Shown here piece after piece: positions 27,767 to 41,056 of a DNA stretch of 64,000 nt. The notes below the pieces were generated by a model. It worked only from the letters and a program-made list of their open reading frames with translations. It made no database searches and had not been told where the DNA came from. Numbering within the stretch: the first letter of the stretch is position 1; the number at the start of each line of letters is the position of its first letter. This DNA is from Meandrina meandrites (Eukaryota; Cnidaria; Anthozoa; Scleractinia; Meandrinidae), in the NCBI GenBank assembly GCA_963693305.1, contig OY855908.1:30361305-30425304 (forward strand), in the 5' to 3' direction. Position numbers and translations under genes: made by a program.

Positions 27767-27854
27767 AACAATGAAAGTGATAGTAAAGGCCGCAGAACGT
27801 GACAGCTGTGAAGGAGCGTTAATGAAATGTTATTAATTCATTGTGCAAATAAAA
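27767..27854 (+). terminator. Probable 3' UTR exon and poly(A) signal of the 23-exon gene
   Basis: A TTTTTTTTCGCAG acceptor at 27754-27766 begins a short exon without a long frame, ending in AATAAA at 27849-27854. A donor-like ACGGTATGG lies shortly after the TAG at 26664, so the 3' UTR may be spliced. Confidence 0.45.
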
Positions 27855-28079
27855 TGTCTAAAAGAAATATAACAACTTCAGAGAGTATTGTCTTGTTTAC
27901 TTAACGGGCAATTTATGATCGACTTGTACATCAACTACGTTCCCTTATCCCTTTTCAGAAGTAGCCAATGGAGGCTTAAATAGTACGAAAACCAAAGTGA
28001 ACAAAACACCAGACTGGCCAAAAAATGTAGATCATTTAACATTCGAGAGATGAGAGTATTGTTTTTTTCCTTTGGAGAA

Positions 28080-29930
28080 TGAACGTACGCTTACAATCGG
28101 ACGTACAAAGTACATCTTGTAATGTTTTGTTTTGCAAAGCATGTTTCGCGAGCTCTAACAAAGCAATTAAAATGCCTTACAAAGCATCTCTTAAAAGGTC
28201 TTACAATGCAAACACGTCTTATATCTTACAAAATGATAATTGTCTTGCAAAGCGCATCATGTCTTAGAAAGCGTCTTAAAAAAGGTCTTACAAAGCACGC
28301 CTTATTATATCTTATAATGTCTTACAAAGCACGTATAATGTCTTATAATAATAACGTATAACGTCTTAAAATGTATTACAAAGCATGTCTTATTAAGTCC
28401 TATAAAACGCGTCTTAAAATTTCTTACAAGGCATGTCTTATAAAGTCCTATAAAACGCGTCTTAAACTGTCTAACAAAGCAGTCCTATAAAACGCGTCTT
28501 AAAATGTCTTACAAAGCATGTCTTAGAAAGTCCTATAAAACGCGTCTTAAACTGTCTAACAAAGCATGTCTTATAAAGTCCTATAAAACGCGTCTTAAAA
28601 TGTCTTACAAAGCATGTCTTAGAAAGTCCTATAAAACGCGTCTTAAACTGTCTTACAAAGCATGTCTTAAAAAGTCCTATGAAACGCGTCTTAAAATGTC
28701 TTACAGAGCATGTCTTATAAAGTCCTATAAAACGCGTCTTAAACTGTCTTACAAAGCATGTCTTATTAAGTCCTATAAAACGCGTCTTAAACTGTCTTAC
28801 GCAGCATGTCTTATAAAGTCCTATAAAACGCGTCTTAAAATGTCTTACAAAGCATGTCTTGTAAGGTTGTGTAAAGCGCGCCTTAACACGTCTTATAATG
28901 TATGTCTTGCAAAACACGTCTAATGCTTTAAAAAGCACGTATTAAAATGCATTACGTAGCACGTACAAAACGCGTCTAAAAATGTCTTACAAAGCATGTC
29001 TTGTTACAAAGCGTCTTACAAAACGTCTAATATTGTCTTGCAAAGCACGTCTTACAAATGTCTTACAAAGCACGTCTAATGCCTTAAAAAGCACGTATTA
29101 AAATGTAATACAAAGCACGTACAAAACGCGTCCTAAAGTCTAACAAAGCGTATTATATTTTGTTGGAAAATGTTTAACAAAACACGTCTCGATCTTAAAA
29201 TGCCTTAGGAAGCAAGCCTTAATATGTCTTACAAAGCAGGTCTTAAAATGCCTAACAAAACACATCTTACAAAAGATAAGATGTCTTTAAAAACATGCCT
29301 TGAAATAATCTTAGATTACATGCCTTGCAATTAATAAGTCTTGTGTTACAAAGCACCTGTCTTAGGAAACACGTCTTACAAAGCACGGCGGCCTTAAAGT
29401 TTTACAAAGCACGTATTACAATGACTCACAAAATGTCTTACAAGGCGCGTCTCATCATGCGTTCCACTTACAAAGCGCATCTTATAATGCGTTACAGAGC
29501 ATGTCTTGCAAGGTCTTACAAAGCGCATCTAATAATGCGTTACGCAGCATGTCTTGTAAGGTCTTTTAAAGAGCATCTTATAATGCGTTACACAGAATGT
29601 GTCTTATAAGGTGTTACAAGGCGCGTCTGATAATGCGTTCCAGCATGTCACAGCATGTCTTGTAAGGTTTTATCAATGATGCCTTACAGAACATGTCTTA
29701 TAAAGGATAACAGAGCATGCATTGCAAGGTCTTATAAGCACGTATTTAAAAAAAGCATGCCTTATGATGTATTATAGAGAATGCCTTGAAAGGTCTTACA
29801 AAGCCCGTATTTAAATAAAACGTCTCACAAAGCATGTCTTGTAATGTATTACAGAGAATGCCTTTGAATGTCTTACAAAGCATGACTGTATTGTAAGGTG
29901 TTACAGTTTAATGAATTACATAGCGTCCTT
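28080..29930. repeat. 48-bp-period minisatellite, about 1.85 kb
   Basis: The core at 28370-28860 alternates two half-units, AAAACGCGTCTTAAAMTGTC and TACAAAGCATGTCTTAWAAAG, giving a 48-bp period (16 codons). The flanks decay into looser ACAAAGCAYGTCTTA words. Because 48 is a multiple of 3, long frames stay open on both strands (28471-28938 minus, 28504-28923 plus). They have no Met/stop or splice logic, and I treat them as artefacts. Confidence 0.93.
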
Positions 29931-31088
29931 TTTGGTATTTTTATTGATCAAATTTACCTAGTCATCTATTCCCAGCTTAATTTACAAGTTGGGTTCATGT
30001 TCCACTGCGGTCAAAAACACTGGGCGCGTAGTTCCCGACCAAAACTGCTAAACGTCTCAAATTTCTAATATTCTCCACTTTCAACCAAAAGTTGAGGCAT
30101 TTCCTGAAAAGTTAAGCTTTGAACACCGCATATGCACAAAAAGTTTAATAACTGTTATTCACCTATTTTATTGACCGCTGTAAAGGTTATAGTGAAAAAG
30201 AAGAGGAAATGGAATTCTGCAAATAATATACTACAAAAACTAATAAGTTAAAAATATCGTATGGCTTCATTACATCTAATTTTAGTGTAAAAGATTCACA
30301 TTTAAATGTACTTTAAATCGTGCGCTCTAGCTGTCCAAGAGAGGGAAATGAAGGCTTTCCAATAATCATCTACTCTGAGAAAACGATAAAGTTTCAAAAC
30401 ATCCGCCCCAGCACACCTGATTTTAAAAGAAAACCTAATATATTTGAAGTATATAGTGATTAAGTACGGCTTTTTAAAAAGCGCAACTAAAAGTGCATGG
30501 CTTTTAGTCTTAATAATTTTGCATGACGTCGCCGTCGATGGATTAAAATCAAGCCGGTGACAAGCTCCTTTAGTTTTGAATCATTTTCTTTGTTTTAGAA
30601 AATCTTAGCACCAGTTTGCATCTACACCATACAAGAATTAAAGTAGCTTTTTCACTAACTTAATTTGTTTTTACCATATTTAATTATAAAAGCTAGAAGT
30701 GAAAAGATCTTTTTGTGTCATTTCAGAATGCCGCGCGGCAACTGCCCCATTTTAAAAAATGCATTATCTCGCCAACAAAACAGGCTTATGTTTCATATAT
30801 GTGGTTTTAATATAATTTTCTAATAACGCCGTATTTGACCAATTAAAACACGCTTAGAATCTTATCTTGCACTCTCCAGAAAAAAGTAATAATCTTTAAA
30901 ATGCACTTTTACATCTTTTGATAAACTTCAGTTATCTTTTAAAGTCACGACATGTGGGCAGAATATGACCCAATAGGAACCATAAAATTCCCATCTGTCA
31001 AAACCTAGAAACACTACCATAATACTAAATTAATATTATTTATGTTGACGTTAACTTCATTATATCAGCTTCATAAAAGCTACATTTA
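29931..31088. other. Intergenic stretch between the minisatellite and the GPCR gene
   Basis: No coding exon or clear repeat seen. Its right part should include the 3' UTR of the minus-strand receptor gene. Confidence 0.6.
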
Positions 31089-32135
31089 TCACAGTGTCTT
31101 CATTTCAGTGTCAATTGTGTCCTCGCGAGGAAAACATTCTTTGCTTTTTTTAACGATATTTTTCAGCCCCTTCCGATATTTGTCATTTAGAAGAAAATAA
31201 ACGCATGGATTAAGTGATGCGTTGGAGTAAAATATGAACTTGGCCGCGAAGCTCAAATGGTCCATACCACAAGGAATTTTTTTATACCATACAAAGAGAA
31301 ATAAAAAGCCTACGATATCTATCGGCAGTATGCAAATAACAAATAAAAATATGATTGCTAGAATTTTTCTGATGATTTTGGCGTTCTCCTTTTGCCGGAT
31401 TTTCATCAACGTTGACGAAGAATTTTGCCAAAAGGGTTTCTCTCTTCCCAAAGCCCTGAAAATAAGTGAATATAAAACGGTTATGATCGTCAAAGGAATG
31501 GCGATCAAAAAACTTGATATTATTATAAAGTTGATTCTCGACGCACGTAGGTGATCGAACGCCGGCTCAAAGCTGAAGAAACAAATGTTGATTCCATTCA
31601 CTCGCTCAGAACGCGCCATGTAAAAATATGTAGCGTGTAGACCCATCGATATTAGCCATATAAGTCCAATAACAAACTTGCGTCGTTTTGGGGTTATGAT
31701 GGGCTCGCGAAAGGGCGAAACTACGCCAGTGTACCTATCCAATGTGATAGCAACAATACTCTGTATTGAGACAGCGGTTGAGATGTCTTGGAAAAAGTAA
31801 ACAACTTTACAAAGGACAGCTCCAGCTAAACCATCGATCAGCCATCCCTGGTAGCCGATGAAGATTTGCGTCAGTTCTCGCGGCACGGCAAGTGTAGAAA
31901 GCAATAAATCGGACACTGCCATGTTTGCGATTAAGTAGTTGGTCGTGGTTCGCATGTGCCTGTTTTTCGCGACGACGGCGATGACCGCTGTGTTTCCAAG
32001 AAATGAAAGCAACATAATGACACTGTAACATATTGCTTTGATAGCTTTTGTGAAGATAGGATCTTCCTTCGTGAACGGCATACATTCCGTTCCCACTGAA
32101 TTTAATAGCGTTGAATTTTCTAGCGATCCGTTCAT
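31089..32135 (-). CDS. Class A (rhodopsin-family) G protein-coupled receptor, intronless
   Basis: A single 348-residue frame with seven hydrophobic segments, the normal size for a small class A receptor. Family marks are all present: N-terminal glycosylation sites N2 and N7, GN48 in TM1, ANMAVSD76 in TM2, C109 at the top of TM3 pairing with C185 in the second extracellular loop, DRY 133-135, a CxLP-type TM6 (FVICILP), NPCVY 309-313 in TM7 and a basic helix 8. It would sit in the plasma membrane and couple a ligand to G proteins. The loops and TM2-TM3 resemble peptide receptors (neuropeptide FF/galanin/RYamide-like) more than amine receptors, since the TM3 amine-binding Asp is not obvious. The ligand cannot be assigned. 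Single-exon receptors of this type are common in cnidarians. An overlapping minus-strand frame at 31807-32223 is a shadow. Confidence 0.92.
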   Translation of the reverse strand: MNGSLENSTLLNSVGTECMPFTKEDPIFTKAIKAICYSVIMLLSFLGNTAVIAVVAKNRHMRTTTNYLIANMAVSDLLLSTLAVPRELTQIFIGYQGWLIDGLAGAVLCKVVYFFQDISTAVSIQSIVAITLDRYTGVVSPFREPIITPKRRKFVIGLIWLISMGLHATYFYMARSERVNGINICFFSFEPAFDHLRASRINFIIISSFLIAIPLTIITVLYSLIFRALGREKPFWQNSSSTLMKIRQKENAKIIRKILAIIFLFVICILPIDIVGFLFLFVWYKKIPCGMDHLSFAAKFIFYSNASLNPCVYFLLNDKYRKGLKNIVKKSKECFPREDTIDTEMKTL

Positions 32136-35100
32136 CGTTCTTGCATATCCAAGTCGGTGACTTGGAGTGAATGACCCTCATTAAAGAAGATTGTTTACAT
32201 CCCGCGGGATCTCTCAGTGGCATTTAATGGTGGGGGTGTCAATGAGTTCCGGTTCTCCATTTTTGGTTGGCGTCTAAAATCTGTACTCTGTGATTTTCAA
32301 TTTGATATTTGAAAATTTGTACCCAATCGCAGACCAGAGGCAGTATCTGATTGCGTCGACCAAGTAGTCTTTTTCTTGATAGTATATCGGTTTATTTCTG
32401 ACCGTGATTAAAAACATGTAAAAACTGCAGGTGAAAGACAGTCTGATCCTTTTGGGGGGCTGCATAAACCACACGAATTATACGGGAATACCCCATCCCT
32501 AAACGACGACAGCCTTCGATATCTCCTGAATATAGAAGTTCAAGAATAATATACTGTGCTAGATACCAACAAAATAACTATATAAGAGCAGAATTTCTAG
32601 CAGATAAATATGTCAGACAGGAATATTAATTACGAACAGACAAGACATTTTTTTGAGCACTGCCGGAACACAAGATGTATTGCCCAATTTACGAGCAAAT
32701 TCCAAGGCAAAGCTTTTGGCAGGGTTTTATTTATGACGATTTCAATCATTCTGGGAATTATTTTTAAGCTTGCTTGACAATAGTGAAAATTAAATGGGAT
32801 ACATTGTGACAGGGTGTGATAAGATCGAAACCCACATTCTGAGCAACTGTGGCAAGTGTCGGGAACTTGAAAAAGCCGATACGTCAATCAACTGCAAAGG
32901 CGTTAGTAGAATTTATCCCGCAGTGGTTAAGTGGCAGCTTCCTCACAAACATCTTTAGATTCTTGATATTCTGTAAGACCTAGAAGTATGGCGCGCTATG
33001 TGTGTGTGAAGAAGAAACTGCTGCCTTCCAAAACATTGGAACTCAATTTACTTCCCAGACCGTTCAATCAGCCTTGCGTTTTATCTTCGCGAATTTGAAA
33101 AAGTGCCAGTGTTACTAAGCTGGTCATTTACGAGAATGAGCTGTCGTAATTTAAGCGACAACACGCTGAAACAATCGACTGGTCGCCTATCAACGCATTT
33201 AACGTAAACTTTTTTCTCTCAGCCTGAGGGTAACACTTTTTCTCCGGATTTTTCTCCAGCTGTGAATTATCATTCGGTGATCTTTATCAACCACGTTATT
33301 AGGCAATGTTACTATAGTAAGGTAAACGGACTCGCAAGTGCACGCAAGTTGTCAAAAAAAAAAAACCGTGAAAAACTTGCGTTGACTTGCGTGCAAATTT
33401 GATCTTGACCAAAGTGAACGCAAGTCATCGCAAGTCAACGCAAGTGCACGCAATTCGTGGCCAAACGGAGACGCTAGTAGACGCAAGTTTTCAACGTGCG
33501 TCGACTTGCGCTTCCGTTTGGCCAGGCCTTTACGTGAGTGGTCGCAAAAGAGAGCTTCGACTGTACTGCAAGAATTAAACGTGTTTTAACAAGGTTTACG
33601 TCTCTTTCCTTTTTCTTAAACTTTGTAAGGGAAGTAAATTCTCTGTTTTGTGATGCCCATATTTTCGTGCGAATTTCCAAGTTGCAAAGGGAATCTCTAT
33701 TACTATCACTTGAGCGGAACAGGTGGTTCCAAGAGACTTTTTTAAGACATTCAAACAACTAAAGTGCATAATGCGATCAACCAAATAATAGCGATCATCT
33801 CCAAACGGCTTCTTAAGAAGTGGTTGCTTTTATCACACCAGTAACAAAAAACTTTTAGTTCTTAATTATTTTCTTCTGCAATTGATCCGGTTTTAATGAC
33901 ATAATGGCGCTTATTGCTCTAGCTCAGTAGCTCTTAACGAATTTTTAACAACATGCATGCATTAAGCTTTATTCGTAATTGTATCCAGATCACGGAATTT
34001 TAAACCATACAATCCAGGAGGGAGGGGTTATTGAAGAAAAATAGAAATGGGAAGCCTTGCGTTTAGGCCAGAACGCTCCCCATCCCGAAGAATATTCATT
34101 TGAAAAAAGAAACTGCATGAGAAAGAGAGCCAAGAGAGCCAAACCAAATCAAACACCATAAAACGTTTTGATCTTTAGACTTAAAACTGGACATCTCTCC
34201 AAGAACTCAGCCTACCTCCGGTCCCTCTCCTCCCCCCCTACAAAAAAAGAAAAACTAAAAAGCTAGAGGAGACATTTATAAAAACGTGTGAAAACCAATT
34301 GATTCGATACAACCTATTTCTTAATGCTGAAGAATGATTTACACAACAAGTTAAAAAGGTATAACATTTACGGTGATGTTTGGCTCTTAAAAACAAACTT
34401 GTTCGCAGAGAAGTTTCCGTGATGTGATATGATATGTGATGAAAATGAGATCAACTCGCAATTACAGGTTCAGCGCATAAAAAAGATCTAAAAAGGCTTT
34501 TACCACTTTAGTATATCATTAGCGTGCGGATGTAATCAAGCCGGCATCGCCTTGCTTTTAGCTTTTAATCGAAGACAAAAGTATTGTCTATTAACTCCGG
34601 CTGTCTTTTCATAAATGCCGTATGACACAAATGCATAGGAACACTCCCTAGGGGGACCGGGGAGGGGAACTCCCAAATGAAGAGACGGGGGTGATCCTCG
34701 TATCGCTTAGGGTTGTAAATTTCGGATTTTGGTCGCGATTATGGTGTTTCGGGCAAAACGCCAATATGTTTTAGTCGTGAAAGTCTCGTTTAAGGTTGCA
34801 CGCGAAGACATAGAAATATGTCTTTTTTAAAAATGGTATCTTTTAGGAAGACAATAACTGCAAGGCTGACACTACGTAGAAATGAAAGAACTTAACGTGA
34901 CAACGACATGATAGAGTCCAAACTCTATCATGAACTCATGGGTGCTACCATGTCGTTGTCTTTTCATTTCTACGCAGTGTCAGCCTTGCAATTATTGTCT
35001 TTGTATTTTCATTTTTGGCTGATTAGAGCTCTCGCCAGCTCCCCCATTGCTTTCAGTTTTCACTAATTTTTAGTGGTAAAAAAAGGTTCATCCACGTCCA

Positions 35101-35498
35101 GACTGGTCTCCTTTACGGATTAATTTAAAATATCCGACGAGCATTCCATTGTTTTTATAATATGGGAGTCTTTCACCTCCCCCCGCCCCCCACCTTTCCG
35201 AGGGGAACACTCGCAGAACTGGCAAATGGCGACTTGAAAGGGTAGAACCGTAAATCCGTAAATGCAAAATTTCAATTATTGCAATTCACGAGCGTTTTCT
35301 TGCCATTTTGATTAGTAAATCCGGTTCCGTAAATTCGATTTCTGAAAAGTTAAATATCGATTCATATCATAAACAGGTAGGGAAGCCTTAGTCTGCCTGG
35401 GTGACCTGTGGTTTTTCCCGACAGGCTAGGAAGCCACAATATCGCTGTACAGCGGGGCCACCCATTTCAGCAGGAAAGCGCGCGAAGGAACTGCAAAG
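32136..35498. other. Intergenic stretch between the divergent GPCR and HAT1 genes
   Basis: No coding exon found. It should hold both promoters. The words ACGCAAGT and its complement recur many times at 33330-33515 and end near TTCCGTTTGGCCAGG, a decayed repeat. A foldback element lies at 34848-35002. Confidence 0.6.
34848..35002. mobile_element. Foldback element, 155 bp
   Basis: AAGACAATAACTGCAAGGCT at the left pairs with AGCCTTGCAATTATTGTCTT at the right. Pairing continues through TAGAAATGAAA and ACAACGACATG to a centre near 34920-34930. The arms have a few mismatches. No coding content. Confidence 0.8.
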
Positions 35499-38400
35499 AT
35501 GGATGGTGAGTTTTTGACATTTCGCTGATATTTTATCGGTTAAAACCTCATTTTAAAACTTAATCTCGTTTCTGTTTCAATTTGGTAATATTCTGGTTGT
35601 TATCACTTTAGTTCCTATGGTGGAACAGGCCTTGGCTCGTTACAAATGCGATTCCAACACGGCTGTTCGCTTCAGACTCGGTAAGCATCAATAATGTGCC
35701 ATGTCGTACAGTGTTCATTAATTTTCATGTTGGTTGATGAATTTTGCGTTAGTTTCACGCTTTTGAGGAGCTTGTACGCTGGTCTGTTTTCTTGATGTTG
35801 TAAATATTCCGCGAGATCAACCATGGGAAAAAAGGATTTTTGCAGTCTGTTTTCGATAGAAGCGTGCTTTAATTAGTCATATTTGTTTGTATCGTTGTAC
35901 AAAAGTCATATTTGTACAGTTGTACAGAAATACCCTGTGAAAATAATATTTTAGGTTAAATAATATTCATAACTTCCCAGGAGTGATCCACAGTTTAATT
36001 TCTTTTTACACCCTCCATATTTGTGAGGTGACAAGAATAACGAAAGTCAACAAACGGTGACATTGTCTGGATACATTACTAAATTCTCAGAATAAAGTAC
36101 GACCTACAGGGCTTTTAATAAGATTTGAAGAAGGTGGCTGCCATTGTGCAGTACCTGCCTGAGAGCGTTCTGAAGCTGAAAGAAATCTCCCCTTTATAGT
36201 AAACTGCATGAATTACAGCTGGTTATTCACCACAGAAAACCAGCTGGAGCTAAGGCAGTTGCTGGGTCTTATTGAAAACAATAGACCAAGGAGAGTAATG
36301 ATTTTAAACAATTATTGGATGAGGTTTTTGTGTTGTCTGGAATAATCAAGGTCGAGGTAAGTGTTATCAGCAGAAACAACAACAAATTTTTTTTAATAAC
36401 AACAAATTTATTGGTATTCCCATATACAGATGGTATTACCTAAAATAACAATATACGAAATTACTCTAATAACAAATATGTAAGAGACCTTGACAACAAC
36501 AACACAACAGTCTTTAATTTCGTGCCCAGAAAAGTTTACAACAGATAAATACATACAAAGAGAAAAAATTAACAATAAAAAATGAGCACAGCCACTTGAT
36601 TATTCCGGATATCACAAAAACCGATCACGATAATTGTTTATTATACATTGTTTTGAAGAAAATAATGACAAAGGCACTGTGTACTTTGCTGTGTACAAAA
36701 TGTCAATCACCCAAGTGTTGCCCGTTTTATGAGGCTTAATTCGGCAGAGATTTCCGTATAGCTATATGCCTCTACACATGCCATTCACCCGTGAACTTGA
36801 CATTGCTCTTGGAAATCTTGCATTGTGCGAGTAACCTATAGATTATCCACTAATCTGCTAGCAGATTAGTGAATAATTTGTAGGTTGCGCTGATTCCAAG
36901 AATTAACTGTAGACTCTTAGCCAATGACAGATAGCGACTACAATGTATAATAAGAAATAATTGTTGTGCATTGGAATGACCTGTCAAGTTGCTAGTCTGT
37001 TGCATTTAAAACAGTTATTAATTTAATTTCAGTTCAGTGTGAGAAGGATGTATTTGACAAGGACAAGGAATTCCACCCAGCATTTTCACACCAGTTCTTT
37101 GGAGACAAGTGAGTCTTATACGGGGTTTTCGTTCTCAAATAGCCATCATAACAACAGCTTTATAGAGTAGCTTGGCTAGCGCTGGGACCTGTTTTACTGC
37201 TGCCTGCAGGGTGGGGTGGGTTTTGGTAGTGTATATTTGTTTAGAACTCTGTCCAAGCACTCAGTGAAATGACCTTGTTTAACCAGGGTAGGTAAAGTCC
37301 GCTTACGAGCCAAAGGGCCCATCAGGCCAGAGCTTATCCCAGTTTCCGTAGCATGAAGTGACTAAGAATATTTCTACTCCCCCCTGGATGGGATGCTAGT
37401 CCATCGTAGGGTTACCCCCAGCAGTAAATTCGCTGGTACCCATTTATACACCTGGGTGGAGAGAGGTACTATGAGAGTAAAGTGTCTTGCCCAAGAACAC
37501 AATGCAGTGCCCCGGCCAGGGCTCGAACCCGGACCGTTTGGTCCAGAGTCCAGCACACTAACCATTAGGCCACCGCGCCTCCCACCAGGGTACTATACCT
37601 TAATCTCTCCATCCAGTAATACGAGCGTGTGCTAGTAATGTTCTGGGTGATACTGGAAAAATAGTGGTATGCCAGGACTAAACAGAGTGCCATCTGGCCA
37701 TCTGGTAGAACTAGATTATACAATTCATTTTGACTTGCCTCATGGGGAAGGGCATAGGCAAGTCATCTGTTGACTAAATCGTTAAAAACATAAACTAGAC
37801 AACTGTCCCAGGCAAGAATATTTGAAAGATGCTTGTCTGAAGGGTAAGCTTGGATTTAAGTGCTTGTTTTCAAGCCCTAGATGGGAGAGAGATTAACCTG
37901 AGATGGACAGGCATTCCATTTAGCAGAAGTACTGGTAGCCATATTTCTAAACACCTTGATTACGCCTGGCATTTGGGGGAGGGGGGGGGGGGGGGGTTCA
38001 GGAGACTCGTGGATATTTTGTGTCTGAACCATCGCTGCCCTTTGACCTCACATCCATTAAAATAGATGTAGAACACCGGACTTGAAAAAATTAGTCTATT
38101 AGTTTTCTCCTTGTAGGGTTGACCCAAAAGGTATACTGCTTTGTACTGATCATGTTTTATTTTGTTTTCTTTTTCCCCTTGCAGTGAGACCATTTTTGGT
38201 TACAGCAACTTGGAAGTGCAGGTAAGGCCCTCTACATACAATACAATGTAGTACAAATTTTATTAACAATGTGCTTTTCGGTCTATATTTCATTAGACTG
38301 CCCCCCCCCCCCCCCCCTCTATTAAGGGCTGCAAATATATCTTATGCAGCCAAGTAATTTATGCATGCCTGGCAAAGTTGTCATAATTTTTTAGCTAGAC

Positions 38401-41019
38401 ATTAATTATTGAACCAGTGATAAACCTTTCTGATTGGCCGATTTTAGTTACATTGGTTGTATAATAAAGAGCTTTCTTCTGTTGTGTTTCTAGCTGTTCT
38501 ACCATTCCGGCAGTCTCCTTACATACATGGGATTAAAACATGATGGGGAGGTCAATAATACAATTGTAGAAGGCGTTGAGGTGAGTCAATATATTAGTAT
38601 ATAGAACCTCTAGAAATGTAGTGTTAATGTACATTTGTAACTTTACACACTAGTCAGATTGATTTACCAAACCAACCGAAAACTGTTCTTTTTTTTTTAA
38701 TTCACCGTCGGACCGACCGACAGTACCGACCAACTGGAGAACAATGGGAGAATGTTGGCCCTAGGTCGTAGAAATCAAGCACAGGGGGTGGATATTGTCC
38801 CAGTACTCCAGTAGAAGAACACTGAAAAAAAAAAACGAAAATAAAATAAAAGAATGGAATTCTGACAGAGGACGGAATAGAATTCCATAACATTGTTTTA
38901 CAAACCAATAATTTACAGACCAATAAAAAGTATGAGAGGGTTTTTACATGTGAGTCAAGTTTAGTTTTGATATTGGAGACAGATGTGCATGGGATCAAAC
39001 AGTCCAATACATAGATAACATTGGACTGGCAATGGAACAATTTGGTAGATTTTAGTTATTGGCCCTCTAAATACCTTTAGTTAGTTGTGTAATTATTATA
39101 ATGTACCGGTATTTATGTATTGTAAGGAGAAGGTAGCTGTGGATGACTCTCAGGAATCAGCTGGATCACAGAGTTTATAAAAAATCAAATTGTACTCTTT
39201 TGTTGTTGTTAACAATTTTCACTTGTTTGTTCTGCAGCCTGACCCTGTTGTGAGTGTTGTTGCAGAGAGATACCCTGCTGGTAAGATTAGCATCTAGTGT
39301 AGATACTTGTGTATGTTGTGGTTCAATATTATCTTTGGTTCAAATTTAATTTTCTATTTATTAAACTTGTTATCATACATAACCATACCCAAAAACAAAG
39401 GAAAATGAAATTTGAAGAAAGGATAAAATTGAACCACAACATATATACATGCAATGAAGTTGAAGTTTCCTGGCTTCATAAACCTGGATAAGCTCTGGCA
39501 AGATGGAGCACTCTGATTCAGTGTAGCCTAACGATACATCTACATTCATGTAGACTATGCTACCTTTCTATTACCAAACCTGTCTTAATTGTTTAATTGT
39601 TTATGGATAGGATGTTTGACAAATTTGGACGAGTTTATTGCAAGACTTCCTGGTGAAGCAAAATTCAGACCAATGGGAGATCTGCTGCATTCGTACAAGA
39701 AAAATGATGTTGAATATGAAATCTACAAGGTAACTATTCTTGCATACATTGAATGTACAAAATGTAAGTGAATGGAAAACTTGGAGAGGTACAAAGCAGC
39801 GTCAAATGACCTTGACTGAGAAAATAGAAGTAAAATATTGCGCCTTTCAATAGCATGCGACCTCTAAGGTCAAAGCCCAACTGATGATTGGGTTTTTTGC
39901 TGCTGTCAATCACAATTATGGCAACAGCCAACGAACCTTGAAACACAGAAACAAACAAAATGGATTGAAATCTACCAATCACGACTGAAAGACGTGACAT
40001 TTTGATCCAGCTGAAGTGAGCTTCTGTTTCCCAAGAGGTCTGCTTAGATGATTGTCGGCAGCGAAAAATGTAAACCGTTGGTTAAGGTTTGAATTTCAGA
40101 GTTCGCATGTTATTGAAAACCGCAATAATAAGGACACTCGTGCTTTATCTCTTGAAGAGGCAGGACTTGAAATAGCCGCCTCTCAGTGGCCCAATTTTAC
40201 TCATGGCAGGCAAAAATAATTTTGAACTGACATAAAATAGACATAAAATAGACATAAAATGGCAAGTAAATTTTTATGCAAAGGTGTAGTTTTAATTTAT
40301 TTGCTTAGTAGTTCAAGTCAGTAAAAGCATCAGTGTCCTGTTGCTTAAATTCAGGAAAAATCACATAATTTGAAAAAAAATCAAACTTCAACAAGGTACA
40401 CATTCAATAAAATTGATATTGATTAAATTAGAGGGACACTGTCAACCATTGTCCATTGTGAGCCTCTGTTTTTTTTTATTTTGCCTGAACATTATCAGCC
40501 TAATCACATCAAAAATGAGACATTTGAATCAGCTAAAGAAACAATTTTTAAATTCTGGAGGTATTGGGCATTGAAATACCAACATGCAGTTTCAATTGAT
40601 GAAAGTTATTACTTTCACAAAAGATTTGTAATTTCTGTATAATACAGAAATTACACAAAGCATAATGGTTGACGGTGGCCCTTTCAAGGTCTGGAAAAAA
40701 AAAAAAGCTAAATCAGAAACAATTTAACAACAAGGATCTGCCTATTGTTGCGGCCTTCACAGTCCAGACTTCAAGTTAAATGTAATAATATTGTTTATCA
40801 TTGAATTTCTCAGGCTGATATAAAGACTCCAAGACTCAAGGATTATCATGAAAGACTTCAGACGTTTTTGCTGTGGTTCATTGATGGATCATCGTATATA
40901 GGTAGGTATGGTATGACCAATGAGCGGTTTTTAATCCATCCAACCATCTCTGAATCATTCTGTCTTTCCATCTGCCATTCATTCAGTTGGTCAGTTGATC
41001 TGGCCCCAGTTGTTCAAAG

Positions 41020-41056
<37 letters not shown>

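Noticed and set aside
28471..28938. Minus-strand 155-codon and plus-strand 139-codon frames
   Set aside because: Both come from the 48-bp minisatellite, whose period keeps all such frames open.
31807..32223. Minus-strand 138-codon frame overlapping the receptor
   Set aside because: Out-of-frame shadow of the GPCR gene; no domain or start context.
37393..37635. Plus-strand frame containing PRPGLEPGPFGPES
   Set aside because: Translation of the tRNA-derived SINE; this peptide pattern comes from the B-box region.
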